Shown here piece after piece: positions 19,774-32,599 of a stretch of DNA of 64,000 nucleotides. The notes under the pieces were generated by a model. The model was not told where the DNA came from, ran no database searches, and saw only the letters and a list, made by a program, of their open reading frames with translations. Within the stretch, counting starts at the first letter, position 1. Every line of letters begins with the position of its first letter. A program made the position numbers and the translations under genes. The stretch covers positions 12,983,501-13,047,500 of the forward strand of contig AP031355.1 in the NCBI GenBank assembly GCA_037833965.1. The letters run 5' to 3'. The stretch comes from Marchantia polymorpha subsp. ruderalis (Eukaryota; Streptophyta; Marchantiopsida; Marchantiales; Marchantiaceae).

Positions 19774-21894
19774 TCAATTGCTGTGATGCGAGACTCCAAC
19801 AAGCGCGACGCCAACCAACTCAACAATTACCATGCCCGCTGAGTCTCTATCTACTCCTATCCTACGCAGAGCGATTGATAGTTCTAAATCTAGATTATCC
19901 TTCGTGTCCTCCAAACCAAAGATGAACGAATTGAGCTTCCTACCTAACTGACGTTGCTCCGCTACACCGTTAACTATCAATTCTGTCACTCGGCGCTCCA
20001 GCTCACTCAACTTCGTCCATTTAAGAGTATGGATCTCCCATTCCACATAATCACGAAGACATCGATTTACCTTCCCGCACAACGCATCATCTGTCTGGTC
20101 TGCTAACTGCTGGACTGCCGCTCCCGTCTCCAGCAATTTTGCCTCGGTCGTGATCAACTACTCCTCAACTACTAACAATTGAGATTGCAATTTGTTGCAA
20201 TCTACATCCAATCTCTCCCTCTGCTCTAACTCCAAAGACCTGACAGCTTCACAATCCTTCAACTCTTTCATCTTCGCCTTCAATTCAACAGCGTGCACCT
20301 TATGAACATTGCTGCGGTCTACCCGAAGATCCACGTACTCGAGCTCCGCCTTCGTATGAAGGACCCTTTCTGCTGCTAGAGGGAGTGTGACGAACTTCTT
20401 TGAAGTTCGGCACACTCTAGATATGATTGTCGAAGTCGCTTCTCCCGCTCATGCAAAGTAGCCTTCAAGGTTGCGCACTAAGTGGACAAGCTCGCCCTTC
20501 TTTCAGCTACCTCCACAGATTCTGCCACCTTTGCCCACATCTTGCAACACACTAATTCTACGTAGAATCCCGCTATTGCTGGCTCAACTTATTTCGCCAT
20601 CTTCCCATCCAAATATCTTAGCAAGGGAACCACTCGCTCACTCAATATGTCTATTGCACTGAGTCTGACCGACTTGGATTTTTTGACCGAAGGTCCTTCG
20701 CCACAGTTCAAATCGATTGTACTCGAAGACACATGCCCCGAAGACATAGACTGTTGTTCATCAATAGTTCTTTCCACATTCTCCACTTCTTGATCTATGA
20801 GTTCTTCCATCGAATTGGGGTCCATCGCCTTGTCTGCCACCTCTGCGGATACCTCCAAATACTCTTTACCAGAAGGTGTGTACAAGGTTGGTTGTCTCGG
20901 AGTCCGACGACCTTGACTCGAGGTCTCTACCTCCGTATCACCTCCTTGCTCTTCTCCTTCCTTCATCAAATCTTCCATGGGCAATGCCGAAGGTCTCCAC
21001 TCTGAAGGCCAAAGGCCCTACACCGAAGGCCATTCATCGTCAGTTCATGTTTCTTTCGGTTCAATCTTGACTCACTCTTCCAGAGATATCCGGCACAAAG
21101 ATGTGGTTTCACTACAATCAGTGTTGTCTTCTTCCACAATCTGCGGCCGTCGTGCCTTCATCTTACTAAAGGCGTGCACATTTGCCGATCTCCTTTTCGT
21201 AAGAATTGGCCCTCGAACCTGCAACTTTGCTTGCTGATCAATTAACTTTGAAGTCGTGACCGGCTGCAATTTACTCATCTTCGTCAGGCGTTCCTCTACC
21301 GCATCTTCAGCTTTGTTGACTTTGGCCGAAGGCAATGCAAGTATAATGTTGTCCTCCTCGCTGACAACTTTTGCCTCCCAACGCCTCTTCCTCATCCACT
21401 GTCTCCGTCTCAAGCGGAAATTGCTTCTGCTCACCTACAGTCAACAAACCCATCCCTTGGTAAAAGTTGACAAAGAACAGGGACAGATAATTCACTGATC
21501 CCTCGAAAGCCTCGCCAATGTGCTAGCGTGCAGTGCCCCATAAGATGTGTGCCCAGTGAATAGGCCTTCCTGCAACCGCGCGCTCCACAAATTTGACTTG
21601 CCATATCGCCATGTAAGTTATTCGCGAAGGCCAAAGGATCTGCATCAGGACCACCGATACTTTCGTGCGCAACCAATCACGATACTCTGTCGTCCGCCAC
21701 CCATTCTTGCGCTCACGAGATTTCTTGAATAGCTGCGCAAAGGTCTTCTCTTCCGTGCGGGTTATCCGGGTGAAAGAGTGGCACGAAAGATGCGCGTCGG
21801 AAGCTAAGGGACTTCGTGGCAATCCGGCGATGTGGACTATCAAGGATTGGGCAAAGGTCTTAGGATCGTACTTAAGAGAATATGGGTATTTCAA
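19774..21894 (-). pseudogene. Degenerate transposon-like coiled-coil ORF
   Basis: Minus-strand fragments in order: 21894-21307 (helical, Trp-rich, with KNGWRTTEYRDWLRTK and GRPIHWAHILW, interrupted by a TAG at 21523), 21434-21072 (charged), 20984-20589 (acidic/Ser-rich linker) and 20415-19774 (coiled coil, with TAG at 20158). The last part is rich in heptad-like Leu/Glu/Lys (LKAKMKELKDCEAVRSLELEQ) and ends with TDDALCGKVNRCLRDYVEWE. Together they look like one roughly 700-residue protein broken by stops and frameshifts. It resembles, from memory, repetitive proteins of liverwort genomes. No RT or transposase domain is seen, so it may be a gag-like or non-autonomous element protein. Confidence 0.5.
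20384..20416. repeat. Short hairpin, 15-bp arms
   Basis: AGTGTGACGAACTTC, loop TTT, then GAAGTTCGGCACACT: arms match at 14 of 15 positions. It lies inside the broken coiled-coil ORF, close to where the readable frame changes. Confidence 0.75.
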
Positions 21895-21929
21895 CTTGGA
21901 TTTTATACACTAAGGGTAGTATCACAAAA

Positions 21930-23040
21930 ATAAATAAATATGTGATGCTACCATGCTATAGGTACCGGTATGAGTAAACCTAACCTTGTATCAAAATAGT
22001 AATTGGAGTCCCCTCATAGGCAGCATCTGGTGAAGCATCAAAACGAGTTTTTCCTTGTATTTAGCCATGGCCGGTCAGAGAAGGGATGGATGAATTGAAG
22101 GTTGGTCCTGATGCGGTTTAGTTTTGTGAAGGTTAGCTGAACAAACTCGCGCTTAGTTGCGAAGGTTACTGAGAACCAGTTGCCTTCGTTGCTAGAATAC
22201 ATCTGGGTTGGGAAGATTCTGTGGCTTTCACTCCAGCAGTGATTACCACGAGGCTGTCTATGTCCCGAGTGTTATGATCCAGGATTGGGTTGTATTTATC
22301 ATTAATTATAGTGGGAGACATGGGATACTATCATCGCAATCGGTACGTTGAAATGTCCACACAATAGGGGGCTGCGAACGAAAGGAAGGGAACCCGGAGA
22401 ACGCGAACTCTGCATACTTGAAGGATTGGAAACCATCATCAGCATCTTGACTTCTGAAGTCGATTTTTCTTGTCATCGCATTTCTAAGATTTCAGTCTTC
22501 TAAGCCTCGGAGTGAGGCCGGCATCTTGGAGTTCGCAGTCCACTTCTTCATTTTAGAGTCTTGTTTTTCGTGGGTCGCGTCAATATTAGCGGTCGCGGAC
22601 GTAGATAAAGATAGCTACTAAACGACATGAAGTAGCGCCTGGTGCCAATGGCGTGAGCTCTGTTGGGAATCTGTGTCCCTCTGTGATGACTAGAGTGTTC
22701 ATCGAGACTCTGAGCCACTCAGAGCTGCGATCTGCACGTGATGCAATGGGCTGTGAGAGTCGGTTCGGACATTTTACCTTCTCCTGGAGGAGAAGAAAGG
22801 CGAGCACATGCAGCTCCTGCTAGCGGCTTCTTGAGCTTGGAGGCAGTGCGAGGGCGGAGATTTCGAAACTCTCGGACGCTGGATGGTGCAGTGCTTACAT
22901 TGTTGGCGTCTCTAGGCAATTTTCAGCGTTGAAGCTTGGACCAGGCGTTCTGAGCGTCTTTTCCGCAGAGGAGAGGAAGTGCAGTTGTGGCAAAAAATGA
23001 GGTCCTTCGGATGCTGACATCAACGGCTGGCCAGACTTAT
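21930..23040. other. Intergenic or 5' region, nothing definite
   Basis: Balanced composition, with short open frames that show no recognisable domains. It may hold the promoter and 5' exons or UTR of the multi-exon locus that follows. Confidence 0.35.
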
Positions 23041-23049
23041 GAGGATTAA

Positions 23050-26000
23050 AAAATCTTGAATTTGCGAGGAATTTGGTATCGGAGCAGGATGGCGATCCGA
23101 GGCCAATGGAGTGTGACTCTTGTGATCGCTGGCTTGTGGGCGATCTCCCTGCTGTATGGAGAGATGTTTGCCTATTGGTTTCCAATCTTTTCTTGCTCGT
23201 GGCCTGTGATCGAGCTTGTAAGTACTTGGAACTCTCTTCAACTGATGTGTCCTTTAAAGTGTCCTTTCGATCTCAGAAATTCTTGTTCGATGTTTCTGAC
23301 AAAAAAAGTGCAAAGCTTATCTTGACTTTTGCTTTTTACGTTTGCCTGAATCTCAGTAATCTTGGTTTTCGGCCCCAGTGAGTTTGTGGCTCTGTACATT
23401 CACCATTTTAATCCTACTCCTAAAGTGGAATGGCTATTTGCTGCTTCCGTTCTCCCATCTGGAGGTCATTCGAGTCTCGCCTTCAGTCAAAAACTTCATC
23501 CCGAAACTCATGGGTTGTTCGAATCTTGAGCCACTTATGGGATCTTTGTGTTAGATGTTCATGTGCCTAAAATGTCATGTACAGGAGAATTTCCACCACA
23601 TTGTATACTAAAGGTGATGTTTTTCTCGATTGTTCTGACATAGTATTTAAGGTCTGGGTACTAGTTGCCACGAAAATCTCAGAGTCTGGAGAGTATCCAC
23701 AAGCTACTACAGAGGGCGAAGTTGACAGTCGGCTGAACTTCCTGTCCCGTAATAATAAGCGTGGTAATATACGAGTTGGTAAACTGATCCTCTTGGAAAA
23801 TCTAGAAGGTCTTGCAAGTGCAGTGACACGTGATATTGCCCCACCTGAAACTATACTATCTTAGGTGGACGCGAATATTTTAGAAGTGTTGCTCTAGTAT
23901 CGTTTGCGAAGCCATAATATCCAAAACCTCAGCCCTTGAAACCCATTGAGTTTTTGGAGTTTTATGTGGAATTTATCGAGATATTTGATATCGACTGACA
24001 ATATACCAGCTAAATTGATATATCCGGTGGTGATGTTCTTTGACGCAGAATGGAACAAATGCAGAAGATTTCAATGTAAAGCCTATCAAGATAGCCTTGA
24101 TCGCAGATCCTCAGGTCTGTTGCACTAAGTCTCCTTCAAATTATAGTGAACTTGGCCCCTCGGGATTTGTGAGTTAGGATGAAATAAAAACCTTGTAACA
24201 AGCGAACGAGGTCTAGGTTTATGAAAAAGTTGTGCTCACGTTAGCATGAACAATTATTCACTCAATCCTGAATATTTCATCTACACCCATTAATTTATGA
24301 ACTTCGAAAGATACAGATTTGATCAGTGCAAAAGGAATCTTCACACCGATCATTCGCACCTGGCCTATTCTTAGTTGGCCCCTACAAGGTTTCTTGTTTT
24401 CCTTGTCTAGTTGTTGAGATCATCTCAGGAAATCGTCGTTCTCAGTTTTGAATGTGTATTGTAATGGTTATATTGTAAAAGATCACTCATCAGGCCGGGG
24501 ACAGATCACCAGTTCCGACAACTTTGAAGTTTTCAGAGTTTTATTCCGACATTTACATGCGACGGGCCTTTCGCTCATCTGTTCTTGCCATGGAACCAGA
24601 CCGCATAATAATTTTGGGTGATCTTATTGAGGGAGGATATCGTCTCTCAGATGAGGAGTAAGAGTTTATCCTCAACTCCTCTTTCAGAACTTGTTATTTT
24701 AGTGCACAAAAGCACTTCTGAACAGTAGGCAGAGAGTAGATCAGGCTGTTAGACTCTTTCTTTCATTAATAGTGCTGCTTTAGACTACTCTCAGGGTCAT
24801 ATGCTTTTTTTCTTGCATTCTCTTTCTATAGTTTAGATCTCTCTTTGAATATTCCACCTGTTGGTGACGTTCGTCCTCTCGCAGGATGTAGGTGTAGGTA
24901 GATCATGCAGCATTCACAATATTATCTTTCGGAAGTAAGTTATCTTCATAATCTGTTGTTTTGATTCGATGTTACAGATGGAACGTAATTGAGAAGCGCT
25001 TTGAGCATGCCTTTGATCAAGCTGAAAGAGGTTCGAAGAAGGGATCAGGGCGATTGCCTGTTTACTATCTGCCAGGGATGCAAGATCTTGGTTCAGCTGA
25101 AATTCAAGCCAAAAGACCAGAGGTAAATAATTGTTCACTCCATAGGTTCAGTAGCTTTAACAGTTTATCTTGGCAGCTCGGTTGGTAGTTACGCAGTTTG
25201 CTCTGGAAAGTGAGGTTTTTCAGTGTGATACGTTTTGCTTACCTTAAGGGAAGAATCTCTAATTGATAGGGTTCCTCGTTATGTTTTCTGGCAGTTATAA
25301 GAAGTCGATGATTGATTTCTTCTTTCGTGGTTTCAACATTCAGATTCTCAATCGCAACTTTGCTGCGTTTGGACCTTCAGAGTACATTGTACCTATTGGT
25401 GGTGTAGAGTTCATCTTTACTAATGCGAAAGCTTATGATGGTAATTCCTTCGTCCTTTTTTAGGCCTTATCAGATTCTTTATATTGGCGTTTGACTTATA
25501 CAGTTTAGTCGCTTCACATGGACTGTTTATATGAATTGAACCACTCATAGTAGGTGTTTCGTTTGTTTAAAGTTTCAGCTCTCTATGTTCCCACTGAGGT
25601 TCTTCCCAATGTATGTTCTAAAGATAACCACCTTCTCATTGATGCAACATCAGTTCTTTGACTGCTATAGGTATAGAATCCAGCATTCAAGCCAATGCTA
25701 GGTGGGGGCTTTCCGATCGAATTTCATCTGGTAAGTGCCAATTCTCTCAGCTTTTGTGGGAACGAGGAGGGCAATCTCGTTTGTTAAATGCCGTATTTAC
25801 CAGGCTTTAAATTTTGATCATGCATGGTTATTTCATCGTGAATCTCTTTTGTAACATGTTAATTGCTACGACTCACTTGAACTGTTTCGCTATCGTTCTG
25901 TTCGTTACTTGAAGTCATGTGCATATTGGCATCATCTCTCTCCACGAGGCTGCTTGTTATCACAACAGCTGTAAAGAAATATGTATATTTGCCAATTAAA

Positions 26001-29000
26001 ATACATTCTTGCATTGGCAGATGGAACACACATTCCCCGTGTATTGCTGACAGCTACTCCACTGTACAAGTCTAATGATGTCGCTTGTAAGCGTCAACAC
26101 GTTTCTGAAACGGCGGATGAGGTCTTGACTCATTTATGTGCATGGGTCTTTTTGTTATATCATTCAATTTCACTGGCTGAGACGCTGTTGCTTGTTGTGA
26201 GCTAAGTGCAAATGTTTCGATTTCATGGAGTCAGCTCACTAACTCTTGACCTGTACCAGTTTGTAACGGGACTGCCAGAAATGCTTCACGTAGACAAGTA
26301 AGTTGTGAATATACGCTTATCAAAATTATCGTCTTTCATTCCATCACTGTCCTAGAAGAAAACCCAAACGCATAATCCCATCACTTTGAGGACAATAGTG
26401 TTAGCTACAATATATGGCTTCTTACCCACCATTTGTTTTATCAGCCTAATTAGGTTTATGGGCTTCAGGCCGCAACTAGCGCATGTTATTTAGTAACGTA
26501 GCCTTGGTTTGGAATTCGAATATGATATAGATTGCTAGAGAAAAACGACATCAGAGAGGAAACTAAACACACTTATGATCTGGACCTGTGCACAATTTTC
26601 CCAAACCCTCGGACTGAGAGATATTCTGTGATTGATTCTTTGACTGGCCTGCATTCAAGGCCCGAAGTTTCTGCTCTTTAAGTTCGATATACGGCGCTGT
26701 ACAGCTAAAAGTATGAGATATTCTAGTCAAGAAATTCCCGTTTGAAACTTCCAGCATTGTGTTTAATCTATCGATGGAGACAGAAACCAACATGAGATAG
26801 GCCCTCCTCTTGCTCACACTGTCCTGTCTCATTTTCCTTCGCCTACATCCTCCTTCACTTGTACCACTCAGTTAGGCCGCGCAGTATGTGATTTCAAGCT
26901 GTGACCATGAAAGACATTGGATTCCAGTTTTACGTAGTTTAATGATTTCGTATGTGGGTACACAAGATTCAAATTGGTTGGCTTTGCAGGCCTGAAGATT
27001 ATCTAACTCTTGAAACTACTACAAAACTTCTGAACCTCACCAAGCCTGTAAGTTTCAGGTCGTCTGTCTTTTGAAACTTGGGGGAATATTTACCTTTAAT
27101 AAGGCAGAATGACATCCTTGGATTTATGATTTGTACATACGTTGATGGATGCTTTTTTTGCTTCAATTTCGTTCGGTAGAAGTGGACCAATAGTTGCTTA
27201 TGAATATTTGCAGATGATTGTCTTTTCTGCACACGGATATCAAGGGTGCTCTCTGACTCATGCGATGTATGGATCCGTTACTGAGGTACTGCCATACACA
27301 CCCTCTGAGACAGTTGGTTGTTTCCCAGGAAATTCTTGTTCTTTGTTTCCTTTTACAAGTGCTACAAATAGTTGAAGAACCTGAGTTTCGGAAATCTTGA
27401 TGCTCTCAGCATACCGTGGGAACTTTCAACTGGCAGCAAGAGAATCTCCATCCTTCTTTCATGATGATTTCAGTCGCACCAGAGTCGGTTTCAGGTTCTT
27501 TGGACCTGGTGTCAGTGAGCCAATGCTTCCTGCCTGTCCAAACTTGGATATACACATGGTACTCCCGTAGACCACAGCTAAATCATTTCACCCGATTTTC
27601 ATATCGTTTGCTGATTTTATTTTTAATGATTGTAGGAGTAGGTGGATTGGAAGTTGTGATGAGTTGATGTGTATCCTCTGAGAAGCATAGAAAGCTGTAA
27701 TGTTATTCATTCTGCCTCATCCATTGATAGTATCTTCACGTTTTATGCGCCTGTATACCCCATATGGACTCCTCTACTTTGCGATGTGTAGGTCGAACAG
27801 TATACCGCGCAACCTGATAACTATTTCACTGTATATGTCCATCTTCAAGTCCGTCGCAATGAAACCACCGTAAATCTTTTCCTTTTCTAAGTTTGAAGAT
27901 CTTCGTACTGAAGATGTCGCCGTCTTTCCAGGTATCTTTTTGCATTCTTGACAGGTTTAGTGTCTATCTTCACTTGGCCATCTCAAGGGGTCGACGTCTC
28001 AGGTTTTTTCTTCAAAGTTATGAAATATTGTAAAGAGATATTTCGACCTGATGGAGGAGTAAAGGCCAAAGATGAAGATGCCGACAATGGTGATTGGGAG
28101 ATGATGTGGGATGCAGAAGGTGGTATGCATCTAGTCAAGGCTCATAGAACTGTCATAGCTACTAAGAATACAACGCAGGGGGTCGATAGAAGGTAAATTT
28201 GCTGTCCCATTTGAATCAGGAGAAAAATTCCTAAGATGTTTGGCAGTGTTAAGTGTCCATTCAGGTGTATGACATGTATCTTAGATGTGCCTCCTTTCCT
28301 TTTATTAACTGGGCGTCCTTTGTGTTTCTGTTGTCTTGGCAAACATGGACAGAGGAACTGCCCTTGTAAGACCAGCTGCTAAGCGAGAACCTGGATCGGA
28401 AGTTGAGACCATCGTAAGGATGGATCCTAGTCATAGTGTTCATAGGACGACTAGAACCAGGAATCGTATACTTTATAACTGGTTAAGGTTTGCTTTGGGA
28501 CCGTTGGCTGTCCTTATATCTCTGAATTTTAGCCTCTACGTGATGCTATTAATGAAAGATTGGACTTGAGGCAAGGAAACAATGGAACTCAGTTCGTGTT
28601 CGATTCTCCGAACTGGCAAGTAGGCACAGTATAACACAGTATATGCTTCTTCATGTTTTGAGGCAATATGAGGCACGTCTTTACCGACTTCTCTGTTTTG
28701 AAATTCCCCGTGGCATTTGGTGTTGCTTACGGTATAGCACTTGCCCTGAAAGGGCTGAGGAACTTCACCTTGAGGAGCTTTTGAATCCAATTTATAACTG
28801 ATTGATGCCTTACGAGGTAGAGTGAAAGCGTTTTGAAGCAGAATAAACTAGTAATCCCCTACAATTGAACTAATGGTATTGTATAATGCGGGAACATGAT
28901 TATCGTCATTCAAACAATGCATCAGATCAGTCACATCGCCTTCCTACTGTTGAGTTTATTTCAGGCTTCATCGAGCGATGTCTCGAGGACAGAATCCATT

Positions 29001-29540
29001 AAAGATGACCGTGGATTCTGTGGAAGATGCCCAGACCCGAAGTGGCACTCCTCGTACGTCATTTGTCAGTGCTGAGGCAAAGGTAGAAAGCTTCTTCTTA
29101 GAGGATCCAAAAGGGAGAACTCCACATTGTCTACCGCGGCTCTCGGTGTCCAATATGTTTGTCCTTCGTCTGGCAGGGCAACTGTACGATCACATTGGCC
29201 AAGGGATGCCGCGAAATACGTACAATGTTCTATGTAGCCAATGCAGACGAAAAAGAAGCGTAATATGCCGAGTACCTTTCTGATGGTGGAAATGCCACCT
29301 GCCTGTGAATTGCAATGCTGAAACCAGACATCACGTTGTCCAAAAAATAAGAAACTAGTGCTTCTAAGCGAATTTCACTTACGCGGCTTTGAGTCCTCAA
29401 TGTATTCCAGCACACAGTTGGAAGATAAGCAATTCTAGCCGCGTATGGCAGTTGAGCGTCTCTACCTGTGAAGACCTGCATGACTGCTGAAAGACAACCC
29501 ACAGTTCTCTTACTGAAGCAACATCCTGAACTTTCTTGCG
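23050..29540 (+). CDS. Unidentified multi-exon gene, possibly damaged
   Basis: Many short coding-like stretches lie between good splice signals. Exons with both borders visible: 24978-25122 (VIEKRFEHAFDQAERG; LPVYYLPGMQDLGSAEIQ), 25295-25440 (SYKKSMIDFFFRGFNIQ; YIVPIGGVEFIFTNAKAYDG), 26990-27047 (PEDYLTLETTTKLLNLTKP) and 27214-27285 (MIVFSAHGYQGCSLTHAMYG). Others are likely near 23050-23219 (MECDSCDRW, a CxxC-W motif), 23640-23862, 25682-25731, 27440-27560, 27796-27870, 27955-28190 (DGDWEMMWDAEGGMH-type), 28527-28615 and 29000-29500. I do not recognise the family. The CxxC-W start could be a zinc finger, but no second Cys pair is certain. Apparent stops (for example before 23056 and near 23862) may be intron positions I placed wrongly, or real damage. 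Confidence 0.45.
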
Positions 29541-29559
29541 TCGTCCAATGAATGAACCT

Positions 29560-32520
29560 TCACTTTTCAAGATATTCATTCTTCGACGGAGACGAGATCA
29601 GCAATCGACCGGAAAGATTGAGGGAGTAGAGAGGTTAGGGCCAGGACATGTTCTTCGCATATTGTTTGCTATCCAACAGAAATTAGAGAGTGTATGTAAT
29701 GAGTTTTTCAGTTTTCATTTCTGGTTGTACATTAATTAAATATAGCACTATGTAGGATTTTCCAAATAGAGATGAATGAACGTATATTTATTAGGATTTG
29801 AGAAATATCTTTCAAATCAAAAAACATCTCTAATCTAACTATCAAAAAATAATTTCGAATGTTTTGTTTCAACCTATCTTTATCATGTATTGGGACTTGG
29901 TTACTAATATAGGGTAAAAAAAAATTTAAGTTTATGAATTCAAGGGTTTGATAGTTACCAATTCTGAGTGCTGAGTCGAGGTTATTATTTTGCTTATAGG
30001 AGGAGATATGTGACGGATATGTAACCATAGCTATTGATATGTAACCATACCAATAGCTAGATATGGTTATTTCTATGGATCATCTAGAATAGTGTGTCAT
30101 AGTGAGTCATAGTCTTTATATTTCTCAAGGTAAGGCATTTTGAAAGATTATGATAAACTATGATTGTAATGCTTGGATGCGCACTTAAGTGAGACAATCG
30201 CATCAAGATAAACTTACAGACAAATACTCAGAGTTCATCATTTACTCTGTTGACAATTTTGAGAACTTTCGTTTGGTTTACAGATATATTCTGTTTTAAA
30301 ATCTAAATACATGTGTTTTTCAAATTTTATTACCCACTCATCTAAATTTACTCAGAGATTTTTGAAGGGAAAATTTTATTTTTCATGACATTTTTATATA
30401 TAGCTAATTTGTTACTGCTTGATAGTGTCAAATTGTTTCTTTGTCTTGTTCGTCATCGATTTGCATATTTTGGACCTTGTAAATCACATCTAAAAAAAGC
30501 TGTTTATTTATCAAGCTTTGATTGACTACCAAACTTCATCTCATTGCTTTTGAGTCAAGGAATCAAATTTTAGTAAATGAATAATATTATGAAAATTACA
30601 ATAGTGCTCGTCTTAAAAGTTTCATTATATTTTATATTATAACCAATTGAATTATAAGTTCTAGGTTAAAAATTGTAGACATAAATTTTGTCTCACACTA
30701 TCCAAATACTTTCTTTTTTTTAGGCTATGTATTGTCATTGACAACAATTAAACACTTTTTGACAAGATTATGGTATTGATCATATATTCAAAAACATCAT
30801 AGTTTAATAAATCTATGGCCGGTTAGATTTGCGCTTTGACACAAATTAAAGACATTTTTGTCAATTTTGCGTAATAAGTTTAATAAGAAGTTTAATTTAT
30901 TATCTATCGAAAAGAGGAAATGAATTTCCTGTCTGGCTAGTTGATTCATTTTTTTACTTTTTCTTCTTTATCCATATCTGCTTGCAGATAAATTAATCAT
31001 ATGACTCTGAGAAATTTTGATACCATGTATTTTTGAATTTTTTTTACAGTGTACAAAAATAAGAGATATCCTTTCAGATACAAAGTACAAATTCTTTTTT
31101 CTTTCTTTCTTTTTCTTTGGCCATATATTCAGTCAGAGGGCTAAGATTTATTAGATGAATCCACATTTTCATTTTTTTCCAGATTTAGTCTTAAAAGATT
31201 CTACTTTGATGAACCAAGAATTTGAATAGTTGTTACAACCGTTTTAGATAATTCTATCTTAATGCATCTACAATAAACTGTAGCAGGAGGAAATTGTAGA
31301 CAAAATAAGTGCATAATTATCATAAGTACTACATTTTTATCAATGTATTCAATATTTTTTATGTTACTGAGGCATAAATATTATCCATAAATTATCCAAT
31401 TCCGATGATCCAAAATATTTTTTAATTTACCTTCTATCGCTTGATAAAATCTTATCAAAGTAATTGCTGTATCAATATATGGGATTTTTTTAAGTAAATA
31501 TTAATTTAAATATCATCTTAATAAATCTCTGGGATTTTTTTAAAAGCTTAAATAATTTATATGACATCTAAAAAATATATATATCACTCTCTTGTCAATA
31601 TGAAAATTCAGAAGTTGCTCAACGCAAAATTTGAAAAATCCTAGCTTTTCTCTTGATAGACTTGAAAATTATATTAAGAGACAAAAATGTTTTATCTTTT
31701 TTTTTTTTTTAAGGAGAATCTACAATTATTGAAGTGTCCAACATTGATCATAATATGTGATTATTAATCTTCATCTGAACATGTAAATTTAAATATCAAA
31801 CTTCAAACATTAACAGCAACTTTATTACAATGATAAAATCCCTTTGCATCTTTGAATAAATTTAGGGTTAGTTAAACAAGTTCCAACTGTAAAAAAATAC
31901 CAAATAGGCTTTTTTTCCTTACAGGATTAGAAAAGAATTATTTTTTACTTTATTTCACAATAATCATTTTTCTAAATTATTGCGACAAATCTAAGTATGG
32001 GAACACATATTACTGATGAAATCTTTCATTATAAAAATGAAAACTCAATCTAACTAGCCAACAGGATATACTTTTAATCTTATATTAACCAACAAATAGT
32101 AAATTCAAAATTTTACGGTAGATCCTGACCGAAATGGATTTCTATATCTATCCACTGGCATAATCTTTACTTAGTTTAAAATTATGTTTCGACTAAGTTT
32201 AAGGTTATGTTTTGAGAATATTTTTTTAAAGATTGATTATTATAATGAAATCTTGCTTTCTTTATAAGTGTTCTTTCCCTTTGGTAAAAACACAGGTGTC
32301 TTCCATTCTTGTAACAACTAGTCTTGCTCAGCCCGCTCCTCTTTAGATTAAATTATTCATTTACAAGTATAAGTTCAGTCCTTCTTGTCTCTTGGATGAA
32401 GTTCTGGACCAATGAAATAATAATTCCACTTCACTTTGATAAGGTTGATAACTCAACGTATATTATGAACTTGAAAACTAGGGAAAAGCAGGTTGCTCCT
32501 AACCTCTACAAGCGAGGACA
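29560..32520. other. AT-rich intergenic region
   Basis: About 3 kb of strongly AT-rich DNA with homopolymer runs (for example poly-T near 31700) and no supported ORF, RNA gene or clear repeat. Confidence 0.5.
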
Positions 32521-32538
32521 TATCTGTTGTTGAAGAAC

Positions 32539-32592
<54 letters not shown>
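32539..32592. repeat. Compound (CT)n(AT)n microsatellite
   Basis: An uninterrupted CT run (about 17 bp) is followed directly by an AT run of about 36 bp. Confidence 0.95.
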
Positions 32593-32598
<6 letters not shown>

Positions 32599-32599
32599 T

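Noticed and set aside
23577-23862. Idea that the multi-exon locus is a GHKL/SMC-hinge or MORC-type silencing gene
   Set aside because: The CxxC-W motif suggested it, but the exons lack ATPase motifs or any block I could align with confidence.
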